Below are positions 1-8,360 of a stretch of DNA of 64,000 nucleotides, in pieces. Source of the stretch: Microbacterium sp. Clip185 (GTDB taxonomy: Bacteria > Actinomycetota > Actinomycetes > Actinomycetales > Microbacteriaceae); the NCBI RefSeq assembly GCF_028743715.1, contig NZ_CP117996.1, forward strand, positions 1,922,001 through 1,986,000. The letters run 5' to 3'. How positions within the stretch are numbered: the stretch's first letter is position 1; each line of letters starts with the position of its first letter. A program made the position numbers and the translations under genes. Under the pieces are notes generated by a model that searched no databases, was not told the DNA's origin, and saw only the letters and a list, made by a program, of their open reading frames with translations.

Positions 1-69
1 TTCGCGTCGGCATCCGGAGGACGATCGACGCAGGAGGCGGACGCGCCCACCACTCGCGCCCGATCGGAC

Positions 70-894
70 ATGCTGACTATCGAACGCGCGCTCATCGACG
101 TACAGGCGCCGGCCGCGGAGCACAAGGTGCACGGTCTGCGGCACCCGGGGCGCTTTCTCGCTTCGGGGATGATGGCCGGCGCGTACATCGGCGTCGGGGT
201 GGTGCTGATGGTCAGCGCCGCAGGGCCGTTGACGGCGGCCGGAAGCGGATGGGGCAAGTTCGTCAGTGGACTCGTGTTCGGCGTGGCGCTGACGCTCGTC
301 GTGTTCGCGGGCGGTGAGCTCGTGACGTCGTCGATGATGACGCTCGCGCAGGGCACCTACCTGCGCGCCGTACGGCCCGGCCCGGCGATCGGCGCGCTGT
401 TCGCCACCTTCGGCGCGAACCTCGTCGGCTCGATCGTGTTCGGCGTGCTGGTGGCGACGTCGGGCGTGCTGCACAGCAACGCCGCGGCGGGCACGATGCT
501 CGCCGACATGCTCGCGGCGAAGGCACACGAGGGGCCGGTTGAGCTGTTCGTCCGTGGCGCACTGTGCAATCTGCTGGTCTGCCTCGCGATCTGGATGTGC
601 GCCCGGCTCAGCTCCGACGGAGTGAAGCTCGCGGTGATCTTCTGCGCGATCCTGGCCTTCATCACCTCGGGCTTCGAGCACGTCGTCGCGAACATGACGA
701 CCTACACGATCGGTCTCGCCACCGGCGTCCCGGAAGCCACGTGGGGGCACTTCGGCACGAACCTGCTGTGGGTCGGACTCGGCAATCTCTTCGGCGGTGC
801 CGTACTCGTGGGTCTCGTGTACTGGTTCATCGGCGGATCCCCCCGGCTCGCCGCGACCGCTGTGGAGCAGGAGCCGGCGCTCACCGAGCGATGA
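70..894 (+). CDS. Formate/nitrite transporter (FNT) family channel
   Basis: A 274-residue, strongly hydrophobic protein with about six membrane segments, the usual size and topology of the FNT family (FocA/NirC). FNT proteins are pentameric channels that move small monovalent anions such as formate, nitrite or hydrosulfide across the inner membrane. Family-type stretches are the GALCNLLVCLAIW segment and the later GFEHVVANM segment, which carries the central histidine lining FNT pores. No nitrite reductase or formate lyase gene is adjacent, so the substrate cannot be assigned. The start at 70 is the first ATG in frame; the upstream 69 bases are too short to exclude an earlier start. Confidence 0.88.
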   Translation: MLTIERALIDVQAPAAEHKVHGLRHPGRFLASGMMAGAYIGVGVVLMVSAAGPLTAAGSGWGKFVSGLVFGVALTLVVFAGGELVTSSMMTLAQGTYLRAVRPGPAIGALFATFGANLVGSIVFGVLVATSGVLHSNAAAGTMLADMLAAKAHEGPVELFVRGALCNLLVCLAIWMCARLSSDGVKLAVIFCAILAFITSGFEHVVANMTTYTIGLATGVPEATWGHFGTNLLWVGLGNLFGGAVLVGLVYWFIGGSPRLAATAVEQEPALTER

Positions 895-906
895 ACACGG
901 TCCGTG

Positions 907-1497
907 TCACAGGGGCTCGGAGTGTGTGTGGATGCGGTCGCCGTCGCCGTGGAAGATGCTGATCAGCTGCACGGGCTTGCCGCCCGCAGCCGACATCGCG
1001 TGCGGCGTACGCGTATCGAACTCGGCCGCTTCCCCGCGCACGAGCGTGAGGTCCTGCTCGCCCAGCCGCAGCCGGAGGCGCCCGGAGAGCACGTAGAACC
1101 AGGCGAAGCCGTCGTGCACCCGCTGCTCGGGCTCCGGACCCGGGAGGTAGGTGATCTTGTAGGCGTTCGTCGGCGATCCTTCCGGCGCGAGCGGGAGCAC
1201 GAGGTGGCCCTCACGATGGATGAGGGTGCGACGCACGCGGGGATCCTGGTCGCGCGGCTGCAACAGGTCGTCGATGCGAATGCCGAGCTCGCGCACCAGC
1301 GGCAGCAGCAGCTCGAGGCTCGCCTGACGCTTGCCCGACTCCAGCCGTGACAGCGTGCTCGAGGAGAGTCCGGCGCGTGCGGCGAGGTCGTCGAGAGTCC
1401 ACCCCTTCGCACGTCGGACGGTACGCAGCCGCATCCCGAGGTCGTCGAGTTCGGCACGAACGGAGGGGCTTGCTGTTTCCGCAAGATCGCTTGCCAT
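907..1497 (-). CDS. XRE-family regulator with C-terminal cupin domain
   Basis: A 196-residue protein. Residues about 15-75 form a lambda-repressor-type helix-turn-helix (DLAARAGLSSSTLSRLESGKR), and residues about 100-190 form a small cupin sensor domain. Regulators of this HTH-cupin type usually control one adjacent gene or operon in response to a small ligand. The gene lies head-to-head with the oxidoreductase-methyltransferase fusion at 1526, with only 28 bases between the start codons, so that gene is the likely target. I chose the ATG at 1497 because the HTH begins shortly after it; the frame extends further upstream but would run into the divergent gene. Confidence 0.85.
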   Translation of the reverse strand: MASDLAETASPSVRAELDDLGMRLRTVRRAKGWTLDDLAARAGLSSSTLSRLESGKRQASLELLLPLVRELGIRIDDLLQPRDQDPRVRRTLIHREGHLVLPLAPEGSPTNAYKITYLPGPEPEQRVHDGFAWFYVLSGRLRLRLGEQDLTLVRGEAAEFDTRTPHAMSAAGGKPVQLISIFHGDGDRIHTHSEPL

Positions 1498-1525
1498 AGT
1501 TGCAGAGTAGCCGTGTGATGGGCTC

Positions 1526-3055
1526 ATGCAGAACTCCACGGACGTCCTCGTCATCGGCGCCGGCCCTGCCGGCCTGTCCGCAGCCCTCATGCTCGTGCGC
1601 GCCCGCCGCGCCGTCACGGTCGTCGATGCCGGGTCGGGCCGCAACCGCTTCGCCGAGCACATGCATGGCGTGCTCGGGCACGAGGGGCTGGCCCCAGGCG
1701 AGCTGCGCTCCCGCGGCCGCGCCGAGGTGGAAAGGTACGGCGGCCGTTTCGTGGCGGGCACAGTGTCGCTCGTCGAGGCGGACGACGAGAGCGTGACGGT
1801 GACGCTGGTCGACGGTTCCGTCTGGCGCGCTCGCGCGCTCGTCGTGGCGACGGGGCTGAGCGACGAGCTCCCCGACATCCCCGGTCTCGCCGACAGGTGG
1901 GGCCGCACGGTGCTCCACTGCCCCTACTGCCACGGCTGGGAGGTGCGCGGACAGACCATCGGCGTGCTGACCACGTCGCCCCTCGGCGCCCACCAGGCGC
2001 AGCTGCTCACCCAGTGGAGCGACGATGTCGTGGTGTTCACCGCGGGCCTCGGGGAGCTCGACCCCGCGCTGCGCCACCGCCTGCTTGCCCGCGGAGTGCG
2101 GCTGGTGAGCTCGCCGGTCATCGAGGTGCGGGGCGAGGGCGATCGGATCGACGCGGTGCGCACCGCCGACGGGCGGGAGGTGGCCGTGTCGGCGATCTTC
2201 ACCGCGGGCCGCCCCGTGCCGCACGACGGCTTCCTCGACGGCCTCGACCTCGTGCGCACCGAGGGTCCGCTGGGGGCGATGATCCAGGTCGACCGCCTGG
2301 GGCGCACAAGTCACCCCCGCGTCTGGGCTGCCGGCAACGTCGTCGACCCGAGCGCCAACGTCCCCCTGTCGATGGGGACCGCATCCTTCGTCGGGGCGGG
2401 TGTGAACGCCGCACTCGTCGAGGAGGACCTCGATCGTGTCGCCGCGCCGGCCGCGTACTGGGAAGGTCGATACGCGGGAGACGAGCGGGTGTGGTCGGGC
2501 CGCGTCAATCGCACCGTCGCCGACATCGCCGCATCCCTGCCGTCGGGCACGGCCCTCGACCTCGGCTGCGGCGAGGGCGGCGACGCCCTGTGGCTCGCCG
2601 AGCACGGCTGGCAGGTGACCGGAGTCGACATCAGCGAGACGGCGGTCGCGCGGGCCAGAGAGGCCGCCGCATCCGCGGACCTCGCCGACCGCGCGCGCTT
2701 CGTACGTGCGGAGCTTCCCGGCGGGATGCCGGAGGGCTCCTTCGATCTCGTGAGCGCCTCGTTCCTGCACTCCCCCGTGACACTGGACCGTCTCGAGATC
2801 CTGCGCGCGGCCGCATCCCGCGTCGCGGTGGGCGGACACCTGCTCGTCGTGTCTCACGCGTCCATGCCGCCCTGGGCGCACGCCGATGCGCAGCACGCCG
2901 ACTTCCCGGACCTGCACGAGGAACTCGCCGCGCTCGCGCTGGATCCGTCCGCCTGGGAGACCGTGATCGCGCAGACCCGGGCGCGCCCGATCACGGTCCC
3001 CGACGGCACCGAGTCCACGATCGACGACGCCGTACTTCTCCTCCTCCGGCGGTGA
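1526..3055 (+). CDS. Fusion of thioredoxin-reductase-like flavoprotein and SAM methyltransferase
   Basis: A 509-residue two-domain protein. Residues 1 to about 300 are a thioredoxin-reductase-like FAD/NAD(P)H oxidoreductase: the dinucleotide motif GAGPAG begins at residue 11 and a redox CPYC pair sits at Cys132/Cys135. Residues about 310-509 are a class I SAM methyltransferase with motif I (LDLGCGEGG) near residue 343. CxxC oxidoreductases of this subfamily oxidise or reduce small dithiols. The fused methyltransferase suggests a substrate whose thiol or neighbouring atom is methylated, but the substrate is unknown. It is divergent from the XRE-cupin gene at 907. There is no frameshift between the domains, so this is a true fusion. 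Confidence 0.85.
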   Translation: MQNSTDVLVIGAGPAGLSAALMLVRARRAVTVVDAGSGRNRFAEHMHGVLGHEGLAPGELRSRGRAEVERYGGRFVAGTVSLVEADDESVTVTLVDGSVWRARALVVATGLSDELPDIPGLADRWGRTVLHCPYCHGWEVRGQTIGVLTTSPLGAHQAQLLTQWSDDVVVFTAGLGELDPALRHRLLARGVRLVSSPVIEVRGEGDRIDAVRTADGREVAVSAIFTAGRPVPHDGFLDGLDLVRTEGPLGAMIQVDRLGRTSHPRVWAAGNVVDPSANVPLSMGTASFVGAGVNAALVEEDLDRVAAPAAYWEGRYAGDERVWSGRVNRTVADIAASLPSGTALDLGCGEGGDALWLAEHGWQVTGVDISETAVARAREAAASADLADRARFVRAELPGGMPEGSFDLVSASFLHSPVTLDRLEILRAAASRVAVGGHLLVVSHASMPPWAHADAQHADFPDLHEELAALALDPSAWETVIAQTRARPITVPDGTESTIDDAVLLLLRR

Positions 3056-3134
3056 GCAGTCCGGTGGCTCTCCCTCCTCGCGGAGGCGGGCTGGGAGGGA
3101 TGGAAGGGCACCGACAGGGCGGGACGCGGGCAGG

Positions 3135-3878
3135 TCAGGCCAGGCGGCGCTCGATCTCGCGCAGGACACGGCGCTGCTCGGGCGTGAACTGCGTGCGAAC
3201 GAGGTCGTCGACCAGCTCGGCGCCCGCCCCCAGCTCGACTGCGACACCGGCATCCGTCAGCTCGGCGACGACGGGAGCGAAGGCCGCGACCACGGTCTCG
3301 ATGAACGCGTCGACCTCCCCGGATGCGGTGCCGGCGCCGATCTCGGCGAAGCGCGCGGAGATCTCGGCCACGAGCGGCGCGAGAGCGGGAGTGCTGAGGA
3401 TCTCGTAGAGTCGCGTGAGCCGCGGCATTCCCTCCTCGCCGGCGAGGTGGGCGAGGAGCACGGACTGATCGCGGTCCATGCTCGCCAGGCCCACCGGGCC
3501 ACCCGCCGTCGCGAGCACCGCGAGGTGCGGCGCGAGCTCGGGCGGAACGTCGGGCGCCGCGTCGGTTGCGCGCAGCCGCGCGATGAGCGAGCGCTGCGCC
3601 GTCAGCCGGTCGATCTGGTCCGCGAGCTCCGCGTCGAGGGACTCGAGCAGCGCACCCGCATCCGCCGGTTCGCCGTCGAGCAACGCGGGCATCTTGTCGA
3701 GAGGGATGCCGACCGCCGCCAGACGTCGGATGCGCAGCACCCGCACGAGGTCGCTCACGCCGTAGTCGCGATAGCCGTTGCTCCCGCGCTCCGGCTCGGG
3801 CAGCACACCCTCCTGGTGGTAGTGCCGCAGGGCACGTACCGTGACGCCGGCGAGCCGCGCGAGTTCACCGCTGCGCAT
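3135..3878 (-). CDS. MerR-family transcriptional regulator with long effector domain
   Basis: A 247-residue regulator. The N-terminal 70 residues are a winged MerR HTH (MRSGELARLAGVTVRALRHYHQEGVLPEPERGSNGYRDY), followed by a dimerisation helix and an unusually long C-terminal region of about 130 residues, likely an effector-binding domain. Its ATG lies 6 bases after the stop of the MFS transporter on the same strand, so the two form one operon. The regulator probably controls the transporter and itself in response to an exported compound (inference). Confidence 0.85.
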   Translation of the reverse strand: MRSGELARLAGVTVRALRHYHQEGVLPEPERGSNGYRDYGVSDLVRVLRIRRLAAVGIPLDKMPALLDGEPADAGALLESLDAELADQIDRLTAQRSLIARLRATDAAPDVPPELAPHLAVLATAGGPVGLASMDRDQSVLLAHLAGEEGMPRLTRLYEILSTPALAPLVAEISARFAEIGAGTASGEVDAFIETVVAAFAPVVAELTDAGVAVELGAGAELVDDLVRTQFTPEQRRVLREIERRLA

Positions 3879-3884
3879 GGCGTC

Positions 3885-5102
3885 TCACCCCACATCCGTC
3901 TCGGCCACGGGATCCAGGCTACGCAGTGACCGCGCAGTCAGACCGACCATGAGCGCGACGAGCCAGAGGCTTGCGAGTACCGCGGCGGCCACGGCAACAC
4001 CGGCGTACTCGGTGAGCCCGGCGGCGAGCACGATCCCCACGGGCGGCGCCGCGGTCAGCACGGCGTTCTGCGTGCCGAGGATGCGGCCGCGCACGGCTTC
4101 GGGGATGCGCTCGATCATGAGCACCCCGATGAGGCTATTGAACAGGCCCGCGGCGAGGCCCATGACCCCGGCACCCACGAGAACGATCCACACCGACGGC
4201 AGGGCGCCGATGAGCGCGAAGCCCGCCGTGCTGCCGAGCAGCCCGGCGAGGAACCAACCTCGGCGAGACCCGCGCGCGCCCGCAACCGCGTAGAGAGCCC
4301 CACCGACCAGCATCCCGGCGGCGAGCGCGGAAAGCACGAGGCCGAGCAGACCGGGTTTCCCTTCCAGGGTGAAGTACACCGGGAGGATCAGAGCCTGCAT
4401 TGAGGCGAGCACGAGCACCGAGAGCAGACTGAGCGAGGTCGTGGCTATGAGGAACGGGCTGCCCGCGAGCACCCGCCACCCCTCGCGCAGCTGTGCCCAC
4501 CCGCTCGCACCGGACGGCGCCTCCACGGAGATGTCCCCCACACGCCGCGGCAGCAGCATCGTCATGAGCGCGGCGCACAGAGAGGTTGCCGCGGTGACCC
4601 ACAGCACGCCCGTTCCGTCGAGCGTGACGAGCAGTACCCCGGCGAGCGCGGGGCCGAGGAGAATCGCGATCGCGCCCAACGCTTCCCGGACCCCGATAAG
4701 GCGTTCGGCACTCCAGCGGCCGTGGCGCACGATCGCCGGCAGGAGTGTCTCGCGGGCCGTCATACCGGGGACGTCGCCGAGGGCGCCGATGATCCCCATG
4801 ATCACGAACCACCCCAGGTTCAGTCCCCAGACGAGGTCCAGCACGGGGAGGGCCGCAACGGCGAGCGCGGAGATCACGTCGGAGGCGATCGAGGCGGTGC
4901 GCCGATTGATGCGGTCGATGATCACGCCCGCGAACAGTCCGGCGAGGATGGCGGGAATCGCGGTGGCGGCGGCGACGGCTCCCGCGCCGAGGGCGCTGCC
5001 GGTCACCTGCAAGACGATGAGCGGCAGGGCGACGGCGGCGATCGAGTTGCCGAGCAGGGAGAGAAAGGTGGAGGCCAGGTAGGCCAGTGGCACGAGGGTC
5101 AT
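3885..5102 (-). CDS. MFS-family efflux transporter
   Basis: A 405-residue integral membrane protein with about twelve hydrophobic segments and the basic loop GVIIDRINRRTASIASD between segments 2 and 3, typical of major facilitator drug exporters. The substrate is unknown. A GTG 12 bases further upstream would also open this frame; I prefer the ATG at 5102 because the first membrane segment begins directly after it. It is the first gene of a two-gene operon with the MerR regulator, and the same-strand gene upstream is a second MerR regulator. Confidence 0.85.
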   Translation of the reverse strand: MTLVPLAYLASTFLSLLGNSIAAVALPLIVLQVTGSALGAGAVAAATAIPAILAGLFAGVIIDRINRRTASIASDVISALAVAALPVLDLVWGLNLGWFVIMGIIGALGDVPGMTARETLLPAIVRHGRWSAERLIGVREALGAIAILLGPALAGVLLVTLDGTGVLWVTAATSLCAALMTMLLPRRVGDISVEAPSGASGWAQLREGWRVLAGSPFLIATTSLSLLSVLVLASMQALILPVYFTLEGKPGLLGLVLSALAAGMLVGGALYAVAGARGSRRGWFLAGLLGSTAGFALIGALPSVWIVLVGAGVMGLAAGLFNSLIGVLMIERIPEAVRGRILGTQNAVLTAAPPVGIVLAAGLTEYAGVAVAAAVLASLWLVALMVGLTARSLRSLDPVAETDVG

Positions 5103-5148
5103 GCACCCAGTCACAACTATGACGTTGCGGCGGGGTCAAGCTCGAGAC

Positions 5149-5574
5149 TCAGCGGGCGAGCTGGCCAATCTCCACCGAGGCGCCGTCGAGCATCGACCAC
5201 GCGGGGCTCCGCAGTGCGGGGCAGTGCTCCGGTGTGGGGTGGAGCGCGATGTCGATCATGCGATCGAGGGCATCGCGAGCGGCTGCGAGGTCGTTCATCG
5301 CGGCAGTGATGCGGTCCCGCTCGCTCGTCATGAGCGCGAGATCCTCATCCCTCGACTCCCCCGCCTGGATGCTCGGCGTGAGACGACGGATGGTGCGGCT
5401 CGACAGCCCTGCGGCGAACAGCTGCTGGATCAACACGACCCACTCGACGGCCGACTCCGGGTAGATCCGCTGCCCGCTGAATGTGCGATCCGGCTCGAGC
5501 AGACCCTGCTCTTCGTAGTACCGGAGTGCGCGGGCGCTCACGCCGGCGCGACGACCCAGTTCACCGATCCGCAT
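5149..5574 (-). CDS. MerR-family transcriptional regulator
   Basis: A 141-residue MerR protein: N-terminal winged helix (MRIGELGRRAGVSARALRYYEEQGLL) and a C-terminal coiled-coil dimerisation helix rich in Arg/Asp. It has none of the Cys residues used by metal-sensing MerR proteins apart from one near residue 123, so it is more likely an organic or redox effector regulator. The start is the ATG next to the HTH; the frame continues upstream but without family sequence. It is divergent from the SDR gene at 5714, and a MerR-type dyad lies in the shared 139-bp promoter region. Confidence 0.85.
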   Translation of the reverse strand: MRIGELGRRAGVSARALRYYEEQGLLEPDRTFSGQRIYPESAVEWVVLIQQLFAAGLSSRTIRRLTPSIQAGESRDEDLALMTSERDRITAAMNDLAAARDALDRMIDIALHPTPEHCPALRSPAWSMLDGASVEIGQLAR

Positions 5575-5615
5575 GGACGCCTCCTCTCCCTTTCGGACCA
5601 TCGCGCGGCAGTGGG

Positions 5616-5649
5616 ACTTGACCCTGACGCCGACGTGAAGTTTTAGCGT
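5616..5649 (+). promoter_or_regulatory. MerR-type promoter/operator for the SDR gene
   Basis: The dyad ACTTGAC (5616-5622) and GTGAAGT (5635-5641) matches at 6 of 7 positions. It lies between a -35-like TTGACC (5618-5623) and a -10-like TAGCGT (5644-5649). The spacer is 20 bp, longer than the usual 17 bp, as is typical of promoters activated by MerR proteins. It is read toward the SDR gene at 5714. Confidence 0.5.
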
Positions 5650-5713
5650 AACCACGTCGCAGGCCACCAGGATGCGGCACCCCTCATCCCTCTTCAGAAG
5701 GACCGGTCCCCCA

Positions 5714-6436
5714 ATGGACATTTCTGGCCAGATCGCCCTCGTCTCGGGCGCCAACCGCGGCATCGGGCGTCAGTTCGTCCTCGAGCTGCTCGACCGTGGC
5801 GCGAGCAAGGTGTACGCCGCGGCGCGACGTCCCGAGTCCGTCGAGGTGACCGACGAACGCATCGTGCCGCTGCGGCTGGATGTGCTCGACCACGCCACGA
5901 TCGAGCGTGCAGTCGACGCTGCGCCCGATGTCTCCCTGCTCATCAACAACGCCGGGATCTCGACCGGCGCGAAGCTCGTCACCGGTGATGCGTCCGAGAT
6001 CCGGCGAGAGATGGACACGCACTTCTGGGGCACGCTCGAGATGATCCGTGCCTTCAGCCCGGTGCTGGCCGCGCAGGGCGGCGGAGCGGTCGTCAACGTC
6101 CTCTCGGCGCTCTCGTGGTTCGCGGCGCCCAGCAGCGGCGCGTACTCGGCGGCGAAGGCGGCCGCGTGGAACATGACCAACGGCGTGCGTCTTGAGCTCG
6201 CAGCGCAGGGCACGCTGGTGCAGGGAGTGCTGCTGGGCGTCGCCGACACCGACCTCACCGCCGGCTACGAGGGGCCCAAGACCGACCCCCGCGACGTGGC
6301 GCGCGCCTCGCTCGACGCACTCGCGGCGGACCGCATCGAGGTGATCGTCGATGACTGGACAGCCATGGTGAAAGCCTCACTCTCCGGCGACCCGGCAGCC
6401 TTCTACCGTCAGGTCACGGAGCTTCTGGGCTCCTGA
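5714..6436 (+). CDS. Short-chain dehydrogenase/reductase (SDR)
   Basis: A 240-residue classical SDR. It shows the cofactor motif GANRGIG near the N-terminus, the NNAG motif (LLINNAGIS) and the catalytic YxxxK (YSAAKAA), preceded by the SALSWFAAPSSG region holding the active-site Ser. It catalyses NAD(P)-dependent oxidation or reduction of a carbonyl/hydroxyl substrate that cannot be named from sequence. The ATG at 5714 was chosen because the Rossmann fold starts right after it. It is divergent from a MerR regulator and downstream of a MerR-type promoter, so it is probably inducible. Confidence 0.88.
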   Translation: MDISGQIALVSGANRGIGRQFVLELLDRGASKVYAAARRPESVEVTDERIVPLRLDVLDHATIERAVDAAPDVSLLINNAGISTGAKLVTGDASEIRREMDTHFWGTLEMIRAFSPVLAAQGGGAVVNVLSALSWFAAPSSGAYSAAKAAAWNMTNGVRLELAAQGTLVQGVLLGVADTDLTAGYEGPKTDPRDVARASLDALAADRIEVIVDDWTAMVKASLSGDPAAFYRQVTELLGS

Positions 6437-6471
6437 CCCTTCCCTCCCCTGCCCGCGTCCCCGACCCGGGC

Positions 6472-6546
6472 CCCGCGAGACTGCATCTTCTGGACGAGAT
6501 CACGGGTAATGACAGTGATCTCGTGCGTGAAGTGCAGTCTCGCGGG
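6472..6546. repeat. Long imperfect palindrome (32-bp arms), REP-like
   Basis: Left arm 6472-6503 and right arm 6515-6546 are reverse complements over 14 outer bases (CCCGCGAGACTGCA) and 10 inner bases (ACGAGATCAC), with a diverged 8-bp stretch between them and an 11-base loop. There is no T-run, so it is not a standard terminator. It fills most of the gap between the SDR and cupin genes and looks like a dispersed REP-type element. No second copy was seen in this window. Confidence 0.75.
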
Positions 6547-6569
6547 AAGGGAAATGCCATCCTCGGAGC

Positions 6570-7094
6570 ATGACGCCCGACTCCCCCTCCGCGCGCGCCC
6601 TGCATTGGCGACGCGCCCTGCACCTCGAACCGTTGCCCGTGGAGTCCGGATGGTGGGCGCCGCGCTCGCGGTCCGACCTCCCCGTGACGGAGGGCGAGGA
6701 CACGCTGGCGGCACACAACTCCATCTACTACCTGCTCGACGCCGAGCGGCCCGTCAACTACTGGCACCGCCTCGCATCCGACGACATTCACGTGCTCATC
6801 GAGGGCGGCCCGGTCGAGTACCTGCTCGCCACGGACGCGGGAACGATCGAGCGGCACGTGCTCGGTACGGATCTGGATGCGGGCGAGCAGCCGATGGTGG
6901 TGTGCCCCGCCGGCACGACGAAGGCCCTGCGACTCATGGATCCGCGGGGCTATGCGCTGATCGGCAGTGTCGTGACCCCGGGGTGGGCACCGGACCGCGT
7001 CGGGTTCGTGGCGCCGACGATCCCGGACGAGCACCGCCCGGTCTGGCTCGAACCCGGCACGATCGCCGCGCTCACCTCCCCCGACACGGTCTGA
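6570..7094 (+). CDS. Cupin_5 (DUF985) family protein
   Basis: A 174-residue protein with the conserved pattern of the cupin_5/DUF985 family: an N-terminal HxEPLPxESGWW region, NSIYYLL, WHRLxSDDIHVLIEGGPVEYLL and the closing ALIGSVVTPGW segment. Members are small beta-barrel proteins, some structurally likened to sugar epimerases, with no firmly established reaction. It stands alone downstream of the REP-like palindrome and converges on the tad genes. Confidence 0.8.
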   Translation: MTPDSPSARALHWRRALHLEPLPVESGWWAPRSRSDLPVTEGEDTLAAHNSIYYLLDAERPVNYWHRLASDDIHVLIEGGPVEYLLATDAGTIERHVLGTDLDAGEQPMVVCPAGTTKALRLMDPRGYALIGSVVTPGWAPDRVGFVAPTIPDEHRPVWLEPGTIAALTSPDTV

Positions 7095-7100
7095 GCTGCG

Positions 7101-7514
7101 CTACCGCAGCGCCGTACGACTGGTGGCGGTCGCCTCGAGCGCGACGCCGTCGGGGACGAACATGGACACGAGCGGCGGCTGCCACACGCCGGCGACCGTC
7201 ACCTGCGCGGAGACGCCGTCGGGCGTCGTCGCCGACACCAGCGTCGCGTCACCCGAGAACGCCACCAGGGCCTCCGCCTGCTCGCGTACGCCGTCCGCAC
7301 TCAGCTCGGCACGCGGAGCACCGTCGACGACCGACAGCGTGAAGCCGTCGGCGCCGGCGAGGGCCGCCGCATCCGCTACCCCGTCCAGCCGCTTCTGCGC
7401 GAGATACAGACTCGTCGCCGACACGCACACGAAGATCGCGGCAATCGCGAGCACGGCGTAGCCGATCACGAGCGGCAGGATGCTGCCCTCGTCGTCGCGT
7501 TGCAGGTGTCTCAT
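7101..7514 (-). CDS. TadE/TadG-like pilus-locus protein (Rv3654c-type)
   Basis: A 137-residue protein with a short basic N-terminus (MRHLQRDDEGSILPL), one membrane segment at about residues 12-35 and an extracytoplasmic C-terminal domain. The EGS...LVIGYAVLAIAAIF start resembles the type IV pilin-like N-terminus of TadE/TadG proteins. It is the last gene of the minus-strand tad operon. Its ATG overlaps the stop of the TadE gene at 7511 by 4 bases, so translation is coupled. TadE/TadG proteins are minor pilins or assembly factors of the Flp pilus. Confidence 0.75.
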   Translation of the reverse strand: MRHLQRDDEGSILPLVIGYAVLAIAAIFVCVSATSLYLAQKRLDGVADAAALAGADGFTLSVVDGAPRAELSADGVREQAEALVAFSGDATLVSATTPDGVSAQVTVAGVWQPPLVSMFVPDGVALEATATSRTALR

Positions 7515-7987
7515 GGTGTCGTCCCCCACAGCCGTGACACCTTCTGCGCGGCACTCGCCTCGACAGGAACGGATGCGACCTGGTCGAGCCCCAGCACCGG
7601 CGGCACCAAGGGCAGCGGGACGTCCGTACTCACGCTGAGGAGCAAGGTCGCCCCGGCGGATGGGCACTCGACACCCGCGGGGGCGCACTCCCAGCGCAGC
7701 ACGACCGCATCCGGGTCGATGCCGTACTCCTCCGCCACGGCCGCCATCACCAGGTCGGCGCGTGCGGCCGCATCCTCCGCATTCGCCGCGGTGGAGACAG
7801 CGCGGGCGATGTGACGGGCCGCCGCCTCCACGCCGAGCGCCTGCGACTGGATCGCTCCGAGCGCGACGATCAGATAGACGAGCGGTGCGAGCAGGATGAG
7901 GCCCGCCACGATGAACTCGAGCGAGGCGTTGCCTTCGTCATCATCGAGCAGCGAGGCCACCTCAGTCGAAGCTCTCGTTCGGCGCAT
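7511..7987 (-). CDS. TadE-like pseudopilin
   Basis: A 158-residue protein. A charged N-terminus (LLDDDEGNASLEFIVAGLILLAPLVYLIVALG) matches the TadE signature, in which a Glu near the start of the hydrophobic segment is part of the prepilin-like cleavage region; a soluble domain follows. It overlaps the upstream TadE-like gene by 26 bases and the downstream gene by 4. The reading frame is intact although the upstream genes of the locus are broken. Confidence 0.8.
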   Translation of the reverse strand: MRRTRASTEVASLLDDDEGNASLEFIVAGLILLAPLVYLIVALGAIQSQALGVEAAARHIARAVSTAANAEDAAARADLVMAAVAEEYGIDPDAVVLRWECAPAGVECPSAGATLLLSVSTDVPLPLVPPVLGLDQVASVPVEASAAQKVSRLWGTTP

Positions 7988-8357
7988 GAGCGGTCACCTC
8001 CAACGCCTCGGGCACGCCCCACAGACCCGCGACCGGCGACGTCGTCCGCACCGTGATTTCGGTCGCCGGATAACCGAAGCGATCGGTCTCCGCGGCCTGC
8101 ACCTCCACCGGGTAGGCATCCCCCACGGCCCGGGCGACGACATCCGCTGTGCGGGCAGCGCCATCCGCCAGGCTCGTATCCGCCAGCGCTGCGTGATACG
8201 CCCCCTCGACCGCAGCATCGTGCACGACGTTGCGGATGTAGACGGCGAACCCCAACTGCAGCACGGCGAGCGTCAGGAACGTCAGTATGGCCCCGACCAG
8301 CACGAACTCGACCGGAGCTGCACCCTCGTCGTCGAGCAGCGGGTGCCGGTCGGACAT
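7962..8357 (-). CDS. TadE-like pseudopilin
   Basis: A 131-residue TadE-family protein. The DDEGAAPVEFVLVGAILTFLTLAVLQLGFAVYIRN stretch is the TadE pseudopilin motif (Glu plus hydrophobic helix), followed by a short periplasm-type domain. It is the first complete gene after the left edge of the 6-kb island; only 3 bases separate its start from the stop of the broken pilin-like fragment. Its original promoter, upstream of tadA, is now cut off by two insertions. Confidence 0.8.
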   Translation of the reverse strand: MSDRHPLLDDEGAAPVEFVLVGAILTFLTLAVLQLGFAVYIRNVVHDAAVEGAYHAALADTSLADGAARTADVVARAVGDAYPVEVQAAETDRFGYPATEITVRTTSPVAGLWGVPEALEVTAHAPNESFD

Positions 8358-8360
8358 CGC

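Noticed and set aside
1211..3253. 680-codon minus-strand frame
   Set aside because: It overlaps the oxidoreductase-methyltransferase gene and the XRE gene in other frames; it shows no protein family and has low-complexity content.
5040..5150. MerR-type operator upstream of the MFS gene
   Set aside because: TTGACC is present on the minus strand, but no dyad with correct spacing to a -10 element could be supported.
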